From an uncultured Bacteroidales bacterium (GTDB lineage Bacteria > Bacteroidota > Bacteroidia > Bacteroidales > Muribaculaceae): a DNA stretch of 64,000 nt. Of this stretch, positions 61,455-64,000 are shown piece by piece. The stretch spans positions 56,970 to 120,969 of the forward strand of contig CADBBK010000014.1 in the NCBI GenBank assembly GCA_902792895.1, read 5' to 3'. The position numbers and the translations under genes are program-made. A model generated the notes under the pieces. That model did no database searches, was not told the DNA's origin, and saw nothing but the letters and a program-made list of their open reading frames with translations. Each line of letters opens with the position of its first letter. The stretch's first letter is position 1.

Positions 61455-62352
61455 CGGGTGTGCGCTTGAACTTCTCGGCGATAATGACACCGGCAAGAAT
61501 GAGCACACAGCCCACATAGGCAATGGCATTAGTCCGCTCGCCGAACCAGATGGCTGCAGCAATCATTGATATGATCGGGCTCAGGTAAAAATAATTGCTC
61601 GCCCGCACCGCGCCGATGCGTTTGACCGTGATGCCCCAGATGAAGTAGGCCGCCATCGAGCAAATCAGTCCCAAATAGAGCAGGTTGCCCCACACTTCGG
61701 GTTGCCTCAACACAGCCAAGTCCATCTTACTGTCTTGGGCTGCAAGCAGGGGCAAAGCCGACAAGACGCCATAGAAAAACAGCTTGCGGGTGATGAACAA
61801 AGTCGAGTAAGTGCGATTCAATCGTTTTAAGGCCATCGAATAGAAGGCCCATACCAGGGCCGCCAGCATAGCCAACAGGTCACCGACCACGCTGTCGCCC
61901 CAGACCAATCCATCCTTCAGCGCCAACATCGCCGAGCCAATGAAAGCGATGATCATGCCTAGGCACGTCAGTAGCGAGATGCGCTCGTCACGATAAAAAA
62001 TGGCTCCCATCAATGCCGTCGTCAACGGGGCAATGCTCACCAAGACGGCCACATCGCTGATCAGCGTGAGCTCCAGAGCGGTGTTCTCAGCAATAAAGTA
62101 AGCCGAGCCACCCGCAATTCCACACACGACAAACAACAACTCGTCACGCCAACCGGTGTAGCGCACCTTGAAACGGCTGACCACCAGCAATGACAGGTAA
62201 GCGATAGTGAAACGGGCCACAAAAATCTCGGTTGGTGTCAGGCCAGCGTCAAGCAGCACACGGGTGTTGAGGAATGAGATGCCCCACACCAGAATCATGG
62301 CGAATGCCGCCACATGATACCAAAAGTCGCTATTCTTTTTTACCTGTCCCAT
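61444..62352 (-). CDS. EamA/DMT-family transporter
   Basis: 302 residues with ten helices in two EamA repeats (ILVWGISFLNTRVLLDAGLTPTEIFVARF and, in the second half, LLAMLAALVWAFYSMALKRL). Members export amino acids or other metabolites. The -7 box TACCTTTG lies 13 nt before the ATG, so the leader is very short. Convergent overlap of 11 bp with the MATE gene leaves no room for a terminator between them. Confidence 0.92.
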   Translation of the reverse strand: MGQVKKNSDFWYHVAAFAMILVWGISFLNTRVLLDAGLTPTEIFVARFTIAYLSLLVVSRFKVRYTGWRDELLFVVCGIAGGSAYFIAENTALELTLISDVAVLVSIAPLTTALMGAIFYRDERISLLTCLGMIIAFIGSAMLALKDGLVWGDSVVGDLLAMLAALVWAFYSMALKRLNRTYSTLFITRKLFFYGVLSALPLLAAQDSKMDLAVLRQPEVWGNLLYLGLICSMAAYFIWGITVKRIGAVRASNYFYLSPIISMIAAAIWFGERTNAIAYVGCVLILAGVIIAEKFKRTPANQ

Positions 62353-62365
62353 GAGAATTACGGTG

Positions 62366-62373
62366 CAAAGGTA
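62366..62373 (-). promoter_or_regulatory. -7 box TACCTTTG for the EamA gene
   Basis: Minus-strand match 13 nt upstream of ATG 62352. Confidence 0.6.
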
Positions 62374-62480
62374 CGATTAAGTTTTCGGTTGTCTACTTTC
62401 AATATTCAGTTTTTTTGTCATTGAGCAGGAACATGTATGCCAACGAGCAGCTAATTGTTGTAAAGATGCGGGAAAAACGC

Positions 62481-62488
62481 TACCTTTG
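62481..62488 (+). promoter_or_regulatory. -7 box TACCTTTG 5 nt from the tilS GTG start
   Basis: The GTG (62494) begins 6 nt after the box ends; a leaderless transcript is likely. Confidence 0.6.
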
Positions 62489-62493
62489 CGACA

Positions 62494-63804
62494 GTGAAAC
62501 ACGAGGAGTTCATCAATAAGGTATTCACGGCCGACGAGGTCCAGTTCATGAAGGGAGCACGTCTGCTGGTGGCACTGAGTGGCGGAGCCGACTCGGTGGC
62601 ACTGTTGCGGGTGTTGCTCGAGGCAGGATGCGATTGCCATGCGGCTCACTGCAACTTTCATCTGCGTGGCGAGGAGTCGATGCGCGACGAACAGTTCGTG
62701 CGGGACCTGTGCCGACGGCTCAACGTACCCTTGTCAGTCACTGACTTCGATGTCACGGCATGGCAGCAAGAGCACGGCGGCTCGGTCGAGATGGCGTGCC
62801 GTGAGCTTCGCTATGCCTGGTTTGAGCAGCAACGCGATCAACAAGGATGCTCACGCATCGCCATAGCCCATCATGCCGACGACCAGGTCGAAACATTCTT
62901 CCTGAACTTGCTGCGTGGCACCGGAGTAAAAGGATTGTCGGGAATGCAGCGGTTAAGCGGTTGCATTTGGAGACCGCTGCTGGGCGTCAGCCGCGATGAA
63001 ATCATCGATTATCTGACAGCTATCGGCCAGGACTATGTTACCGACAGCACCAATGCCGAGAATGACTATCGACGTAACCGCCTGCGCAACATCGTGTTAC
63101 CCGTTATCGATGAGCAATTCAAGGAGAGTCGAGCACGCATCCTCGACACGATGGACAATCTTGCACGCGACAACGACCTGCTGGACGAATTGGTCAACCA
63201 GATTTTACCCAATTACCGCCACATCGACATCGAGCAGATGTGTAGCCATGACCATGCCCCCACACTACTCTATCACCGCATCCGTCACCTGGGTTTCAAC
63301 CACGAGCAGTGCGCACAAGCCGTACAAGCAGCACGCGAAGGGCATACGGGCCGCCAATTCCACGGTTACAACGACCTGCTTGTTGTCAACCGGCACTCTT
63401 TGGACATCAGTCCATCCGATATGCAGCAGGATATCGAGATTCCATTGGATTTAACTACCGGCATCAAGGCACCCGTAGCCATTACAATTACCCGTGGCCG
63501 TGTACCATTCTCCCCCACCCTGTGCGACGGCAAACGCATTGTCGCCTTCAACACACAATTATTGAACTGTCGGCGCATTGTGCTGCGCCACTGGCGACGA
63601 GGTGACAGGATCAAGCCGTTCGGCCTCAAAGGGAGCAAGTTGCTGAGCGACCTGTTTGCCGATTTCAAGCTGGACCACAACGACAAACAAACGGTCTGGA
63701 TCCTTGAAGCCGACGGCGACATCATCTGGGTGTTAGGATACCGTTCCTCAGCACTTTATCCAGTCCAACGAGGCTCCCGGGAATACCTGCTGCTGGCACT
63801 TTAA
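62494..63804 (+). CDS. tilS: tRNA(Ile)-lysidine synthase
   Basis: 436 residues starting at GTG (MKHEEFINKVFTADEVQFM). It converts C34 of the CAU-anticodon tRNA-Ile to lysidine so that AUA is read as Ile. The PP-loop ATPase motif is LLVALSGGADSVALL (SGGxDS). Other conserved parts are AHHADDQVETFFLNLLRGTGVKGLSGM, RPLLGVSRDEIIDYL and ENDYRRNRLRNIVLPVI, then the C-terminal domain ending RRGDRIKPFGLKGSKLLSDLFADFK. No nearer ATG fits the conserved N-terminus. The -7 box leaves at most a few bases of leader. Confidence 0.95.
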   Translation: MKHEEFINKVFTADEVQFMKGARLLVALSGGADSVALLRVLLEAGCDCHAAHCNFHLRGEESMRDEQFVRDLCRRLNVPLSVTDFDVTAWQQEHGGSVEMACRELRYAWFEQQRDQQGCSRIAIAHHADDQVETFFLNLLRGTGVKGLSGMQRLSGCIWRPLLGVSRDEIIDYLTAIGQDYVTDSTNAENDYRRNRLRNIVLPVIDEQFKESRARILDTMDNLARDNDLLDELVNQILPNYRHIDIEQMCSHDHAPTLLYHRIRHLGFNHEQCAQAVQAAREGHTGRQFHGYNDLLVVNRHSLDISPSDMQQDIEIPLDLTTGIKAPVAITITRGRVPFSPTLCDGKRIVAFNTQLLNCRRIVLRHWRRGDRIKPFGLKGSKLLSDLFADFKLDHNDKQTVWILEADGDIIWVLGYRSSALYPVQRGSREYLLLAL

Positions 63805-63835
63805 AATGCTTGTAAAGCGAAAAATCGCCAAAAAA

Positions 63836-63867
63836 TTTGCATAAAACGAAAGATGGCAGTACCTTTG
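63836..63867 (+). promoter_or_regulatory. Complete -33/-7 promoter of tRNA-Ser
   Basis: TTTG (63836-63839), 20 nt, TACCTTTG (63860-63867), 39 nt before the tRNA. Confidence 0.75.
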
Positions 63868-63906
63868 CACCCCAAATGAGTGTGTTTGCTCAGCAAATGC
63901 ACTTTC

Positions 63907-63992
63907 GGAGAGATGGCAGAGTGGTCGATTGCGGCGGTCTTGAAAACCGTTGAGGCTAACTACCTCCAGGGGTTCGAATCCCTTTCTCTCCG
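63907..63992 (+). tRNA. tRNA-Ser (anticodon UGA)
   Basis: 86 nt. The acceptor stem GGAGAGA/TCTCTCC is perfect with G73 as discriminator, as expected for serine tRNA. The anticodon stem-loop is CGGT-CTTGAAA-ACCG (UGA). The long variable arm has stem GAGG/CCTC, and the T arm reads GGGGTTCGAATCCC. CCA is not fully encoded (CA then Ts). A T-run at the window edge (63995 on) may be the terminator. Confidence 0.97.
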
Positions 63993-64000
63993 CATTTTTT

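Overview
The window is a chromosomal segment of a Bacteroidales bacterium, most like Muribaculaceae or a Prevotella relative. Support comes from the Bacteroidetes -33/-7 promoter pattern (TTTG, about 20 nt, TAnnTTTG), the lack of Shine-Dalgarno sequences, the type IX secretion translocon SprA, order-typical families (DUF4290, DUF4494), a Na+-pumping methylmalonyl-CoA decarboxylase operon, a eukaryote/archaea-type ProS, and secreted enzymes with C-terminal dockerin-like repeats. Genus cannot be settled from sequence reading alone. Gene density is high, no insertion sequence, phage or CRISPR was seen, and one tRNA is present.

Layout. 1-4850: propionate/succinate energy module (methylmalonyl-CoA epimerase end, carboxyltransferase, lamin-tail/OadG subunit, biotin carrier, membrane beta subunit). 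4880-7934: smpB, a Yip1-like membrane protein, a nitroreductase lipoprotein, an EpsG-like polymerase. 7959-20263 (minus): two paralogous S8 proteases with dockerin modules, ruvA and the giant sprA, probably read from one promoter near 20310. 20448-23486 (minus): small membrane protein, PstS-like lipoprotein, TPR protein. 23487-24279: 0.8 kb non-coding region with a promoter-terminator unit (candidate small RNA), two long hairpins and two heptanucleotide arrays. 24280-28379 (minus): tsaB, DUF4290, rimM, OmpA-like, proS. 28502-33011 (minus): C10 protease-dockerin-SUMF fusion, threonine aldolase, and an unknown secreted protein; the last two share a duplicated 200-bp upstream element. 33316-43628 (plus): GH13 amylase, prs, beta-propeller protein, dockerin-bearing amidase, lon. 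43733-44941 (minus): MTA/SAH nucleosidase and luxS. 45009-51629: DUF1893, prfA, two alkaline-phosphatase-fold membrane transferases, YitT. 51996-59899 (plus): deoD, flavin oxidoreductase, DUF4494, yggS, MFS transporter, transketolase, OmpA porin. 60030-63992: MATE and EamA transporters, tilS, tRNA-Ser(UGA).

The most unusual signal is non-coding. Many spacers between co-directional genes have the same two-part plan: TTAG-containing (often 7-nt) units straight after the stop codon, then CTAA-containing units before the next start. The two halves are mutually complementary, and the largest case is next to proS (6 + 15 units). Four genes carry the same AACTAAAAACT block 8-9 nt before ATG. Four others have the -7 box only 4-5 nt from the start codon, implying leaderless mRNA. 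A 200-bp element with a conserved closing stem stands upstream of both the threonine aldolase and the unknown secreted protein.
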